64,000 nt of DNA from Branchipolynoe longqiensis (Eukaryota > Annelida > Polychaeta > Phyllodocida > Polynoidae). Made by a program: the position numbers and the translations under genes. The notes beneath the pieces were generated by a model that did no database searches, was not told where the DNA came from, and saw only the letters and a list, made by a program, of their open reading frames with translations. Where the stretch lies: positions 68,150,785 through 68,214,784 of the forward strand of contig CM059192.1 of assembly GCA_030323885.1 (NCBI GenBank). The letters are read 5' to 3'. This document shows, piece by piece, positions 22,254-33,004 of this stretch (position 1 is its first letter; every line of letters begins with the position of its first letter).

Positions 22254-22299
22254 CTGATCTCAGTGTCCAGGTACCCAGTCGGCATGCATACATACATAC

Positions 22300-22950
22300 A
22301 TGTATACTCAAGGGCCTAGCTTCCATATACACAATTATTATAAAAATAATTGACCCCCACCCAAAAGAAAACGACAAAAAACACACACACACCTCACCAG
22401 TGAAAACTATTGACCATGCGAAGACAAAACATGCATTCAATATTTCTGGGTATTTACTAATTTAGTTCTGCGTCGTTACAACCCATGTCCTAAATCATAT
22501 GAACACTATTAGGAGCCTGGCTTGTGATTTTCAAATGGTACGAAGATGGAATAAAACGCTATTGGAATAAAACACGATGGAATAATACACCATAAAACAT
22601 CATATATTTTAATTTGACAACTATTCTGTAATCTCAGATGGTACGCAGAGGCGTACCTGCATATATGGAAGCTAAGTCCATTTCTTTTTTTTTTTTTGTT
22701 GTGGTTTGTTTTTTGTGGTGTTTTTTTTTTTTTTTTTGTTTTTTTTGTTTGGTTTGGTGTTTTGGGGTGGTGTGGTTGTGTGCAGCTAGGAGGTGGGTTA
22801 CTTGGGTCGGATCGTTTTGCACACGGCGCGTGTATTTGTCGACCTACTCCAGTGTTCATTGAATTCTACGACTGGGTGACCGGGGTGTTTTTTTGGTTTC
22901 TGGGTGGATAACATTTCTGACTGTGAATGCCACCTGGTGGTAGCCGTGCA
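22300..22950. other. Intron stretch, T-rich
   Basis: Contains two long T runs (22683-22696, 22722-22742) and TTGG-rich sequence around 22750. No exon seen between the last ankyrin exon and 18724 except MITE and SINE copies. Confidence 0.6.
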
Positions 22951-22956
22951 TACTAC

Positions 22957-23126
22957 CTCTTGTGCTTGAGCATGGTAACGGCGACGTCGTTGTGGAGGTT
23001 GTCTATCGCCTGGTCCAGTGGCGCCTGGTCATAGGCGTTCTTGATAGTCACGTGAGCGCGCTTATCGAGCAGCATCTGCACTGCCTCCACGAAGCCCCCG
23101 GCGCATGCGTAGTGCAGAGCAGCGTT
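22957..23126 (-). CDS. TRPA1: TRPA1 last ankyrin exon, copy A
   Basis: A 170-bp exon, acceptor TTAATAG, donor GTAGTA, phase 0 in and two bases out. It encodes N-A-A-L-H-Y-A-C-A-G-G-F, then P-L-D-Q-A-I-D-N-L-H-N-D-V-A and M-L-K-H-K. This corresponds to the last TRPA1 ankyrin repeats, just before the basic R/K-W-x-x-C linker. The AG overhang plus the C of the next exon gives Ser. Confidence 0.93.
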
Positions 23127-23780
23127 CTATTAATAGAATGGTCTTAAAGCAGCACAATCGGATGAAAGCGTCACATTTTCGGATTCCAAGACAGTTGCCA
23201 TAGATTTGATCCTACTTGTCAACTTAGATACCTGCGCACTCGTTAAATGATTCATTGCAATTTGGTGTTACCTTGTTCGGCTGCTATGCTTGGAAATGGA
23301 TATGTCCAGCATTTCGATGCCCACCAAAATTAATTTGGCATGTTATGACGTCAATTATGACACCCAATAGCCGATTTATACTTTTTGTGCCGGGGGCTCG
23401 TTAAACAAACAAACAAAGTTATCACTTCAAATATCTAAAAAATTAACCATTAATAATTTTTTGTTCGTGAAGATTTATACTGCCTATCATGGATAAGTCT
23501 GAATAATAACAGTTACTTCAAAATAAAGTCTACTAGATTATCATGATGAACCTAATATATTTATATAAAAGGGAGCAAGACGTGGAACAAGCTTCCATAT
23601 GTAATTAGAAGTACACCATCCTAGGTTTTGAGTCACGAATCAGAATTCATCTCATTGGCAAGGCCTGTGAATAAGCACCATCTTGTTGATCGTAGGCCCT
23701 CCCCCCTCATCCAGACCTCACACCCCTCACTCAATTGTCCACCTCCACTACACAGAGAACTAACCACCCTCTATATATCT

Positions 23781-24096
23781 GGGCCGCGTTCAGGGTCTGT
23801 CTCGGAGCTGCCTCGGAGACGTCTCGGCGATGCTTTTTGGCTTATTTCCGTTCAGGGTGCGTCTCGGAGACGTCTCGGAGATGCCTCCTATTTCAGACTG
23901 GAGATGAAAAGCGCCTCGAAAATGGCCGCCGTATTCAGTGGTTTCAGCCAATCACAGTGCAGCTTTTCCATTGCAAATGGCCGCCGCCTATGGGGGGTGG
24001 CCATTTTCGAGACAACAAACTGCTTTTGCCATTCAGACTAGCGTGATGTCACGGCCATCTCCGAGGCGCCTCCGAGACGGACCCTGAACGCGGCCC
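23781..24096. mobile_element. GGCCGCGTTCAGGGT-type MITE, copy A
   Basis: Starts GGGCCGCGTTCAGGGTC and ends GACCCTGAACGCGGCCC, a 17-bp inverted repeat. Tandem CTCGGAGACGT words lie at both ends. Copy B has a counterpart at 39319-39635 that differs much more than the sequence around it. Confidence 0.82.
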
Positions 24097-24552
24097 AGGT
24101 GCCATCTTGAGTGTGGAGGACTTCTGAGAGATGGCTCCATCACCCTCCCCCCCTTTCACATACACTGCACCTATAAAAACAGCACAGTTATGCAACACCC
24201 CCCCCCCCCCCCCCCCCCCCCACCCACCTTAACCGATAATACTGAATTTACTTACAAACTACACACTAAGCTGCTTCGTGAACTAATAATATGCCCTACC
24301 TAAGTACCCACTGAGCTACCTATTTACGATGTATTGTAAATGGCTGAAAGACCAGAGCTACGGTACTGAAAAATAGGTACGTTCTGATGAATAAACTGTT
24401 TTACCCCCACAAAAACCCCACAGAATACGGAAATGTTGATAATCCGTTCATGAGCATAGCAATTATCAAATTCAATGATACTGAAAAACTGCTGAAACCA
24501 AGGTGCCTGCATTGATCACTGTAGATTCAATCCTACATATCCAACTTAGATG

Positions 24553-24880
24553 GACAAGACAGGATGGCCGAATGAGTTAGATCTTCCATCTCCCATGCTG
24601 GTAGATCGTGGGTTCGAACCCTGGTCGAGTCAAACCAATGACTTAAAAATTTATACCTGTCGCTTCCTAGCCAGGCGCTCGGCATTATTAGGACAGGGCA
24701 AGGACTGGTGTGCTCAGTGTCAGTATAATGTGACTGAGTGGGATACCAGGTCATGATGCCGGTGGCCTGATTTCCCAGTGGGACAGCACTATAAAGTCAC
24801 CATGAGTGCACAGTCACAAGTCGGTACCCATCCTGATATGATCTTAGATGTTGCTAGGACGTAAAACAACAAACAAACAA
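24553..24880 (+). repeat. tRNA-derived SINE, copy A (copy B 40094-40421)
   Basis: The clearest copy: GGATGGCCGAATGAGTTAGA, B box GGGTTCGAACCC, body, and GATGTTGCTAGGACGTAAAAC tail followed by AAACAAACAAAC. Confidence 0.85.
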
Positions 24881-25129
24881 ACCAACTTAGATGCTGGTGC
24901 ACTGATTAGACATTCAATGTGGCATAGAAGGAATGCTAAACCAATTCAATAGAAGCTGCGACCACTGAAGACTATGGTTAGATGGCCAGTATTTCGGTAT
25001 GTGCACCAACAATTAAGTTTGCCTGTTTTCATTTCAAATATCTCCAAGTATAAGTTAGTCCAAACTACTGTAAAGTAGGCTATAACGATGAACCCTTCTT
25101 TTTAATATGGCAGTAATTCAAAGCCAGTA

Positions 25130-26048
25130 CAGTATAACCCCTTTAAACCAAACTTGAAGTGACCCTAGAAATTTGTTTGGATTAACCGATCATTGGTTTA
25201 ACCGAGCTTTGGCTTCAACTTTGACTTTAACCCCCCCCCCCCCCCCCCCGAACACCTACTGCCGGCTCGGCTCACCCCTACTCCCCCATCCCTCCCGCAC
25301 CCCCCCCCCCAACCCCACGCACACACACTACTGCCCCATCACACTCACTTTCCTTGTCCGGCTATCCCTCCTCCCTCCCCCTCCCCGCACCCCCCCCCCC
25401 CCCCCCCCCCCCCCCCACCCACACTATTGCTCACACTTGCCCAAACAAGCGTGGTGTAAAGGCCCTGTCACACTACGACGTTTCTCCCCAACGCGCGTCG
25501 ACATGTTGCCTTTTTGGTCGAAACGTCGGGACACGTTGGGACACATTACCGGTGCATTAACGGCGCGTCGGTACACGTCGTGATAGCAACGTGTGAATGG
25601 ACATGTCGGCGCGCCTCAGTGCGCGCCGATCATTTTGTGCTTGCACAAAACTTTTGGCATGCCCCGATGCGTGCCGACGGGTTGGAGGGGGCGTTACGGA
25701 CGTGCCACCAACAGGCCACTAGCACGCTGCAACCCGTCAAACTTTCTCCCACAATGCCGAAAAGTTGGACGTGTCTCGAGCCCTAGCAAATATCTTGCGC
25801 GTTGGTGGCGCGCCGGGGGAAACGTCGTAGTGTGACAGGGCCTTAAGAAGTGGTGGGGTCTCAGATGAACAGATGACACATGAAACTTTGGTTTAACCGT
25901 ACCGGAAGTGGCCTGGGACCGACAATTTTGTTTGGATTAACCAACTTTGGTTTAACCAAATTTGGTAATATTTTGCCGGGCTGCGGAAAAAAGTGTGGAT
26001 TAACCGATCATTTGGTTTAACCGAGCTTGGTTTAACAGGGATGTACTG
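25130..26048. mobile_element. pogo-like TIR element, copy A, containing a second MITE
   Basis: CAGTATAACCCCTTTAAACC at the left and GGTTTAACAGGGATGTACTG at the right, flanked by TA on both sides. Inside are repeated GGATTAACCGATCATTGG motifs in both orientations, poly-C tracts and a nested element at 25459-25844. Copy B: about 40671-41568. Confidence 0.75.
25459..25844. mobile_element. GGCCCTGTCACACTACGACG-ended MITE, copy A
   Basis: A perfect 24-bp terminal inverted repeat, starting GGCCCTGTCACACTACGACG and ending with its complement, encloses a GC-rich centre full of ACGT and GCGCG words. No coding content. Copy B: 40979-41364, with the same sequence. Confidence 0.85.
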
Positions 26049-26060
26049 TATTATGCAACG

Positions 26061-26413
26061 TTAGAGCTGCACAGTCCGATAAAAGCATCACATTTTCTGA
26101 AGCAAAACAATCGTCTAGATTTGAACTGATATATCCAACTGAGATCCTGACACACTTTTTTTACATGTGTTGCTGCATAGAAGGGCATACTGTATCAATT
26201 TAATAGAACCTGTTACTGTTGAAACTTAAAGGATCGGAGTATTGGCAAGCAAATCAACATTATTTCTGCATATTTACACTTGAAATATCTCTGAAGTTAG
26301 TCATTGAAAATAATACTTATCTCAAACTAAAGAAAGGTAGATTATAACAATCAACCAACTATATTTATCTCACAAAATGACAGAAACTCAAAACCACCAG
26401 ACTGCAAATTTAA
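26061..26413. mobile_element. TTAA-flanked MITE, copy A
   Basis: A diverged full-length copy, reversed relative to 9029-9384, with ends GAGCTGCACAGTCCGAT and CACCAGACTGCAAATTTAA. Its equivalent in copy B is 41581-41933. Confidence 0.72.
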
Positions 26414-26543
26414 TAATTCACTCGACTTGCATTTAGGGCTTAATCATAATGTTCTTCAAAGCTGTGTCTATGGTGATACTCAGCACCGATACCAGAGGGC
26501 ACAGTACAGGTTTCTTGCAATACACTTTGACAACTCTGCTCAC

Positions 26544-26655
26544 CTTGAGTTTGTCCGTGTCGTTGACGGCCACGTGATTGTCGAGCAGAATGCGCATGAC
26601 CAGAGTGTGACCGGAAGCAGCTGCCAACATTAGCGACGTCCTGTGTTCGTCATCA
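26544..26655 (-). CDS. TRPA1: TRPA1 ankyrin exon, copy A
   Basis: Copy A counterpart of 42064-42175, 112 bp, donor GTGAGC. It encodes R-T-S-L-M-L-A-A-A-S-G-H and the outer helix M-R-I-L-L-D-N-H. Two in-frame acceptors 15 bases apart are possible; the longer form gives the canonical repeat length. Confidence 0.88.
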
Positions 26656-27111
26656 CTTCAGACGAGAATGGGAACTTTTTATATGTATGTATAAATGTTT
26701 ACCTTTATGCAAATATAATGTAAGCGGTTCAGATGAATCTATTGTGTGCTAACTCTGGAAGGTTCTGTGTGCTGCAGTTAAAGCGGCTTGGAGCCCTGTC
26801 AGGGGCGTAGCTAGGCGTACGCCAAAACGTCCACATCGTTTTGTCCACACAAAAAAATAAAATAAAAAAAATAAAGAGAGAGAGAGAGAGAAGGCATGTA
26901 GTAGTCCAGAGTGTCGAAAACTCAAGTCTAAAATGTGTAAAATCTGCCAGCTTAAGCTCTAGCGGTCCCCTAAACCCCCTGCCGAAATTAGGAGTACACA
27001 TCGTTAAAGGTCTAGCTGTGCCCCTGCCTGTTGCTTGTGGGAACAGGTAAGCAAAGGCAGCTGGTGCTTCCTGTCCCACTACCAGTTGGTTACTTCTACC
27101 TGATTTTTTCT

Positions 27112-27464
27112 TTAAAGTTCCATAGTCCGATGAAGCATCCAATTTTCAAAACCAAAACAATTATGTAGATTTTGTTCTACATATCTAACTTAGATGTGGG
27201 TGCATTTATTAAACATGTGTTGTCACATAGAAGGGAATACTGAGCCAATTTAATAGAACCTGCTAATGAGAAGCCTATGGTGTCAGAGTCTTGGCGTGCT
27301 TGTCAAAACTAATTTTACATGTCTGCACTTCAAATATCTCAAAAGTTAGCCCTTTATTTTAAAATTACTTCAAACCAAAGTTAGATAGATTATAACAATC
27401 AATTCAATATGTTTATCTCAGAAAAATAGCGGAAACTCAAAACCATCGGACTATGCAACTTTAA
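27112..27464. mobile_element. TTAA-flanked MITE, copy A
   Basis: A 353-bp copy, TTAAAGTTCCATAGTCCGATG to CATCGGACTATGCAACTTTAA. Its equivalent in copy B is 42632-42984. Confidence 0.8.
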
Positions 27465-27872
27465 ATAAAAGATTGTGTGTCTTAGAGGCCAGCCAGAGTT
27501 TATTATTCACTCCATTTACATATATGTCTCTTGTCCTTATTATTATTACTATATCCCAGATAATATAGGGTTGTTCTTCACCCCTAATCAAGCTATTTAA
27601 TATGGGGTGAATCTTTTTATCTAACATGCACCACGGTAAACAATGTGGTATTTTATCTTATTTCATATATTTGCTGGGACAATTTCACTTCAGTCCACAA
27701 ATAATAATACAGTATAACCCATTAAACCAAACTTGAAGGGAACCTAGAAATTTGTTTTGATTAACCGATCATTGGTTTAACCGAGCTTTGGCTTTGACTT
27801 TGTAAGCGTGTATTGCACATGTAATATACAATGCATGTGGACACTTTAATCATTGTTTTTTAAATGTATATA

Positions 27873-28206
27873 CAGTATAACCCCATTAAACTAAGCTCGG
27901 TTAAACCAAACGATCGGTTAATCCAAACTTTTTTCGGCGGATAGGCAAAATACTACCATTTATCATATAAAAAAGTTGGTGGGGTCTCAGATGACCTTAT
28001 AACCACATGAAAGTTTGGTTTAACCATACCAGAGTGCCCTGGGGTCCGACAATTTTGTTTGGATTAACCGATCATTTGGATTAACCGACTTTGGTTTAAC
28101 CAACTTTTTTATATGATAAATGGTAGTATTTTGCCGGGCCGCCGGAAAAAGTTTGGATTAACCAATGGTTTGGTTTAACCGAGGGTGGTTTAACGGGGTT
28201 GTACTG
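27873..28206. mobile_element. pogo-like MITE, copy A
   Basis: CAGTATAACCCCATTAAAC to GTTTAACGGGGTTGTACTG, with long inverted arms that meet around AAAAAAGTTGGT, so most of it can fold on itself. A partial copy of the same family starts at 27710. Copy B: 43393-43726. Confidence 0.75.
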
Positions 28207-28407
28207 TACCAAGTTTAGTCATCATGATGCATGTGGCTACAGGTGTAAAATGAGCTTACAGTATGTGTTCTATAGACATTTTGCCCAATTCAAAACCTAT
28301 TGAATGTTGGCTTCCGGTTTGTGAGAGGCCTCTCTGCAATTGGTACATTTATATATAGGCCTACCCGATGCATCAGGAGGCATGTGATTAGAGGTGTTAA
28401 AATGAGC

Positions 28408-28941
28408 TTAAAGCTGCATAGTCCGATTAAAACATCAAATTTTCAAAACCAAAGCAAATAACTATACAGTAAAAACTCTATAACTCAACCGACCTTGGGA
28501 ACGAATTTAAGTGGTCCATTTAGGGAGGTGGTCGGTTTCGGGAGGTAGAATATGATTACAATGGTATTGTTGGGACCCAAATAAAGCGATCGATATAGGG
28601 GAGTGGTCGATCTGTGGAGGTGGTCGGTTAGAGAGGTTTTACTGTATTTGATTCAACATATCTAACATAGATACTCGTACAATTATTAAATATTTGTCAT
28701 CACATAGAAGCAAATACTGTGGTAATTTAATAGAACCTGTTACCGCAGAAGCCTATGGTGTCAGAGTTTTGGTGTGCTTGGTAAAACTAATTTGACATGG
28801 TGACACTTCGAATATCTAAAAAACTAGTCATTTAAAATAAAAGTTACTTCAAACTAAGTTAGGTAGATTATAATGACCAACCTAATATATTTATCTCAGA
28901 AAATGACAAAAACTCAAAACCATCGGACTATCCAACTTTAA
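28408..28941. mobile_element. TTAA-flanked MITE with nested insertion, copy A
   Basis: TTAAAGCTGCATAGTCCGAT at the left and CATCGGACTATCCAACTTTAA at the right. It is interrupted at 28467-28644 by a small pogo-like element. The equivalent in copy B is 43928-44461. Confidence 0.8.
28467..28644. mobile_element. Small pogo/Tigger-like MITE
   Basis: Starts CAGTAAAAACTCTATAACTC and ends GAGAGGTTTTACTG, flanked by TA on both sides. It carries internal repeats of GGTGGTCGGTT. CAGT...ACTG ends with a TA target are typical of pogo-type elements. Confidence 0.72.
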
Positions 28942-29027
28942 AGTACATGTTCTATAGACAAGTTGCCCAATTCAAAACCTCCTATTAAATGTTGGCTTCC
29001 CATCTGTGTTTTTTTGTTTTTTGTTTT

Positions 29028-29370
29028 TTTTGGTTGTTGTTGTTGTTTTACGTCCTAGCAACATCTAAGGTCACATCAGGATGGGTACCGACTTGTGACA
29101 GTGCGCACTCATGGCGACTTTATAGTGCTGTCCCACTAGGAAACCAGGCCGCTGGCACCATGACCTGGTATCCCACTCAGTCACATTATCCTGACACTGA
29201 GCACACCAGTCCTTGCCCTGTCCTAATAATGATGTGTGCCTGGCTAGGAAGCGACAAGTATCAATTTTTAAGTCATCGGTTTGACTCGACCAGGGTTCGA
29301 ACCCACGACCCCATGATCTACCAGCACGGGAGACGAACACTCTAACTCATTCGGCCATCCCGTCTGGTCC
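29028..29370 (-). repeat. tRNA-derived SINE, copy A (copy B 44548-44890)
   Basis: Full-length minus copy between two MITE-rich stretches, 66 bp from the ankyrin exon at 29436, with the tRNA-like head nearest the exon. Confidence 0.82.
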
Positions 29371-29435
29371 CCCATCTGTGAGGCGCCTCTACAATTGGTG
29401 CACTTATACATAGGCCTACCCGATTCAATGCTTAC

Positions 29436-29597
29436 CGGTTTGAGATGTCGGCTCCCAGCGACAGTAGTACCGTCACGACCATGTGGTGCCCATGCGCAGC
29501 GGCTAGCAGCAGTGGCGTCCGCCCATCTACGTCATCATCGTTTGTCTCGTGAGAACTCGCGTGGATGAGCGCCTCGACGCAGTGAACGTTGTCACAC
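29436..29597 (-). CDS. TRPA1: TRPA1 ankyrin exon, copy A
   Basis: Copy A counterpart of 44956-45117, 162 bp, acceptor CACTTCAG, donor GTAAGC. It carries the acidic N-D-D-D-V-D loop and the repeat core R-T-P-L-L-L-A-A-A-H-G-H. Two SINEs sit within 300 bp on either side (29028-29370 and 29697-30024), in the flanking introns. Confidence 0.93.
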
Positions 29598-29696
29598 CTG
29601 AAGTGTTTGAACATTCACAAACAAACAGATCCTAGGGTATACTTTAGGCCTAATACAACAATTAAGTTGGTGACCGTTATTTTGATCATACAAATC

Positions 29697-30024
29697 AGTT
29701 GGTTGGTGGAGTTTTACGTCCTGACAACATCAAAGGTCATATCAGGATGTGTACCGACTTGTGACAGTGCACACTCATGGTGACTTTATAGTGTTGTCCC
29801 ACTGGGAGACCAGGCTGCCAGCACCTTGACCTGATATCCCACTCAGTCACAATATCCTGACACAGAGCCAAGCAGTCCTTGCCCTATGCTATTAATGCTA
29901 AGCGCCAGGGTAGGAAGCGACAAGTATCAATTTTGTCAGCCATTGGTTTGAATCGACTAGGAATCAAACTCCCCGTCATCCGAACGGGAGGCCTGCACTC
30001 TACCAATTCGACCATCGCATCCTG
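29697..30024 (-). repeat. tRNA-derived SINE, copy A (copy B 45217-45544)
   Basis: Full-length minus copy with a diverged head (GGATGCGATGGTCGAATTGG on the minus strand). It lies between two ankyrin exons. Confidence 0.8.
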
Positions 30025-30127
30025 TAAAAATATGGAGTGTATAGAGGTCTTCCTGCACATGGCAAGTGGACAGTGCACCACAAGGTCATCGAACAGTGAC
30101 CTTGGAACAGACGCAACTACAACTTAC

Positions 30128-30210
30128 ATGGCAGCGATGTGCAGAGGCGTCCGTTCGTCCATGTCCTTGGCGTCTGGCTTCACGCCGTTGTCCAGCAGCG
30201 TCTTCAGCAC
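30128..30210 (-). CDS. TRPA1: TRPA1 ankyrin exon, copy A
   Basis: Copy A counterpart of 45648-45730, 83 bp, acceptor CACCCACAG, donor GTAAGT. It encodes L-L-D-N-G-V-K-P-D-A-K-D and R-T-P-L-H-I-A-A, and ends with two bases of a Met codon completed by the next exon. Confidence 0.92.
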
Positions 30211-30458
30211 CTGTGGGTGTGACGTCACAGAAGATCGGACACGTCACAGGTTTAAAGCTGCATGGTCCGATGAAAACATCAAATTTTCAAAACCAAACCA
30301 ATTATGTAGATTTGATTCTACATATCTAACTTAGATACTGGGGCACTTATCAAGCATATAGAAGGGAATACTGAGGCAATTTAATAGAATCTGTTACTGC
30401 AGAAGCCTATGGTGTAGATGAAACACTGTAAGACACAAAGATTACCAGTTCTACATAC

Positions 30459-30542
30459 CAAGACATTGCCCGAGTTTGCGGCGTAATGTAGCACTGTCTG
30501 GTCATTCTTGTCGGTCGCCTCCATCAAACACATCCCACTGTG
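30459..30542 (-). CDS. TRPA1: TRPA1 ankyrin exon, copy A
   Basis: Copy A counterpart of 45979-46062, 84 bp, phase 0-0, donor GTATGT. Encodes N-D-Q-T-V-L-H-Y-A-A-N-S-G-N. Two acceptors five bases apart (CAG CACAG) are visible; only the upstream one keeps the frame. Confidence 0.88.
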
Positions 30543-30989
30543 CTGTATGCAACAAGAACCAAATAAACTTTTATTCTATATTTAAAGACCCACTAACAAG
30601 GCCAAAAACAAACTTCCATAGCCACAATGAAAGCGGTTGAATATGAACACCATACAATCTTTGCTTTAATTAAGTGGATACCTTGACATTTAAACAATTT
30701 CTTTTGGGGATGAACCTCATTCAAGAATTGAAGTTGCATAATATTTTCAAAACCAATTACTGACTTAGATTTGATAATATATATCTAACCTAGATACTCG
30801 TGTACTTGTTAATCATTTCTTTCAGGGTTTTGCCCTTAGAAATATCAATGCTCGTTAGCTTCGACCTTGTTAAGATCAGTTATCAGTCTTGAACCTCCTC
30901 AGTGAAATGATATGATACTGATAGAGCAATGTAGACTTTGATACAATACTGGGTATGTATTTTGGTACTGTTTCTTAACATTCACTGTG

Positions 30990-31045
30990 GCATACCTTGA
31001 CGAGTGCCAACATGGTATTTACAGTGACCGAACTACTGTGATTAT
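30990..31045 (-). pseudogene. Decayed duplicate of the 3' end of ankyrin exon 32181-32375, copy A
   Basis: The minus strand reads TTCGGTCACTG then a stretch ending ATGTTGGCACTCGTCAAG before GTATGCC, matching the F-G-H-Y-N-T-L-L-A-L-I-K end and donor of the real exon but with a frame-breaking deletion. The intron sequence after the donor (GATACTGGGTA, TAGAGCAATGTAGACTTT) is also duplicated. Copy B carries the same relic near 46510-46565. Confidence 0.75.
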
Positions 31046-31059
31046 TGGGCATTCGATTC

Positions 31060-31253
31060 CTAGTCAGTAGCACCAGAGGACAGCGGTATAAGATCTTCAA
31101 GGAGAGGCCCAGACTTGAGGTCAGGAAGCACTAATTTTTCTTTCGAGTGACAGATCCATGGAACAGTCTCCCAGACCAAGTGGTTGAAGCACCAACGGTA
31201 GAAGCATTTGAGAGAAGGCTGGACAGATATTGGAGAGGACACCCACAATAGAC
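31060..31253 (+). pseudogene. LINE ORF2 C-terminal fragment, copy A
   Basis: The plus strand reads Y-K-I-F-K-E-R-P-R-L-E-V, a stop, then F-F-F-R-V-T-D-P-W-N-S-L-P and A-F-E-R-R-L-D-R-Y-W. It is the same family as 16030-16304. Copy B has it at 46580-46773. Confidence 0.8.
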
Positions 31254-31259
31254 TAGATC

Positions 31260-32180
31260 ACCGTTCCGACTGTGCATGCGCTGAAAATGGCGCTGGCAGC
31301 AAAGCAAAGGCACACAGACATTGAGTTTGACAATACGTGTAGGGCAAAACTTCGATTTTATTCAAAATTAATAGAAATACATAACAATGTGGCACAAACA
31401 TGGATGGATGGATGCAATATAATAATATAATGAATATGTTTAAGACACAACTCTCCATAATTGAGCATTTTGAGCTAAGAAACATACCATTTCAATCTAA
31501 ATATTAAAATTTTAAATGTGTCAATAAAACTTGTTTCAAAGAAATATATAACCAATATCTGATTAACCCTACTCATTTTCTATTTGTACATATGTCATTA
31601 ACCATAGGATATAAATAAAAACATGAATAAAATAAGTAAAACTGACTCTGGCTATGGTTCTAACACTAGTCTGAGTGCCCAGATTTGTCTAAATCTAAAT
31701 GCATAAGATGTGCTGATTATATTAATGTAAATGCAATGCTGGATAAAAGATTAATATCTTACTTTATTATATATAGTTTTTTAGTTTGCGTTCTATGTTT
31801 CAAACAAGAGCTGAGGTGAGCGGAAACTAGCACATTTCATAACTGCACCCAGTGTATCAGCATGTGCCATGTGCTTCTCACGGGTTTGTTTTGCTTTGAC
31901 GCATCCCACAATGCACCGCACCGCTGGAATGGCGATGTAGTCTATCATATCAATTCAGGGTACCATCGGCCTACATATGTATGGAAAAGAAGAGTCCTTT
32001 TTTTGCCATAACAAGCTGGCATTAGAGGCCCATTAGGGCCTAGATCAGCCAGAAGAGGATCTGTAAGTGCTAAGTAGTCATAAACCTCTTCAGTAAAATG
32101 ATATGATAGAGCAATGTAGACTTTAATACGATACTGGGTAAGAATTGCGCTAATGTTTGCTACCATTCGCTCTGGCATAC
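31260..32180. other. Intron stretch, copy A
   Basis: AT-rich unique sequence, no clear repeat, no ORF of interest. The counterpart in copy B is 46774-47672. Confidence 0.6.
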
Positions 32181-32375
32181 CTTGATAAGCGCCAGAAGCG
32201 TGTTGTAGTGGCCGAACTGCACTGCCCAGTGTAGTGCCGTCATGAGGCCCGTGTCCACCTCGGCCACCTGGGCGCCATTGTCCAGCAGGTACAGCACCGT
32301 CTCCGTCTGCCCCTTCCAGCAGGCGCAGTGCAGCGGGGACTTGTTCTTCTTGTCTTTGGCGTTCAGGTCTGCGCC
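32181..32375 (-). CDS. TRPA1: TRPA1 ankyrin exon (two repeats), copy A
   Basis: Copy A counterpart of 47673-47867. 195 bp, phase 0-0, acceptor GCGACACAG, donor GTATGC. Encodes G-A-D-L-N-A-K-D, S-P-L-H-C-A-C-W-K-G and T-A-L-H-W-A-V-Q-F-G-H. A decayed repeat of its 3' end and donor is found about 1.2 kb downstream, near 31000. Confidence 0.92.
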
Positions 32376-33004
32376 CTGTGTCGCATGTGCATAAATAAAA
32401 GGTCAGTTTTGATTATTGGGGTTTCACGTCCTCGCAACATCTCAAAAATCATAGCAGGAGGGATACCAGTGGAAAGAGGAGTCGTGTGTGCATAAATAAA
32501 AGGTAAGTTTTTATTATTGGGGTTTCACGTCCTAGCAACACTTTAAAGTTGCATGGTCCAATGAAACATTCTATTTTTTCAAAACCAAAGCACTTACTTA
32601 CATTTGATTCTATATATCCAACTTAGATACTGGTGCATTTTATAACTAATGATTTCGGATAGCATATTATACAGAATAATCAGTGAATTTATTACCCCAC
32701 TCCTTTGGACACCTACTTTGAGACAGCCATTAGGCATGGAGGCTACTAACCAATTAGGGCAACCTTGCGACCTCATTGGTCCTTCCCTCAATCTAAGGGG
32801 ACCAGGCTACCAGTAATATATCATGAGTGATTATATTACTCAATTCACTCAATTACTCAATTCACACAGAACCAATTATATCTAGGAATACAATACAAAT
32901 GTCACCAAGAACAATACAAAGGTCAGAGATAATCATTGTTCCCCCTCATAGCTCTGAGGAATGATTACGTACTTGTCTGGTATAAACACTCATTATATAC
33001 TAGT

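Noticed and set aside
21983..22297. Candidate TRPA1 exon in the minus strand near 22250
   Set aside because: The reading frame lies in the end of a TIR element and lacks a matching phase; the last ankyrin exon splices straight to 18724.
24570..24625. Functional tRNA gene suggested by GGGTTCGAACCC and an A-box-like start
   Set aside because: The same unit recurs many times with a shared non-tRNA body and tail, so it is a tRNA-derived SINE. The same applies to 33080-33155 and 35013-35080.
25173..25583. Pro-rich ORF on the plus strand (and 40714-41103)
   Set aside because: Made of poly-C tracts and MITE sequence inside a TRPA1 intron; it differs between the two copies by tract length.
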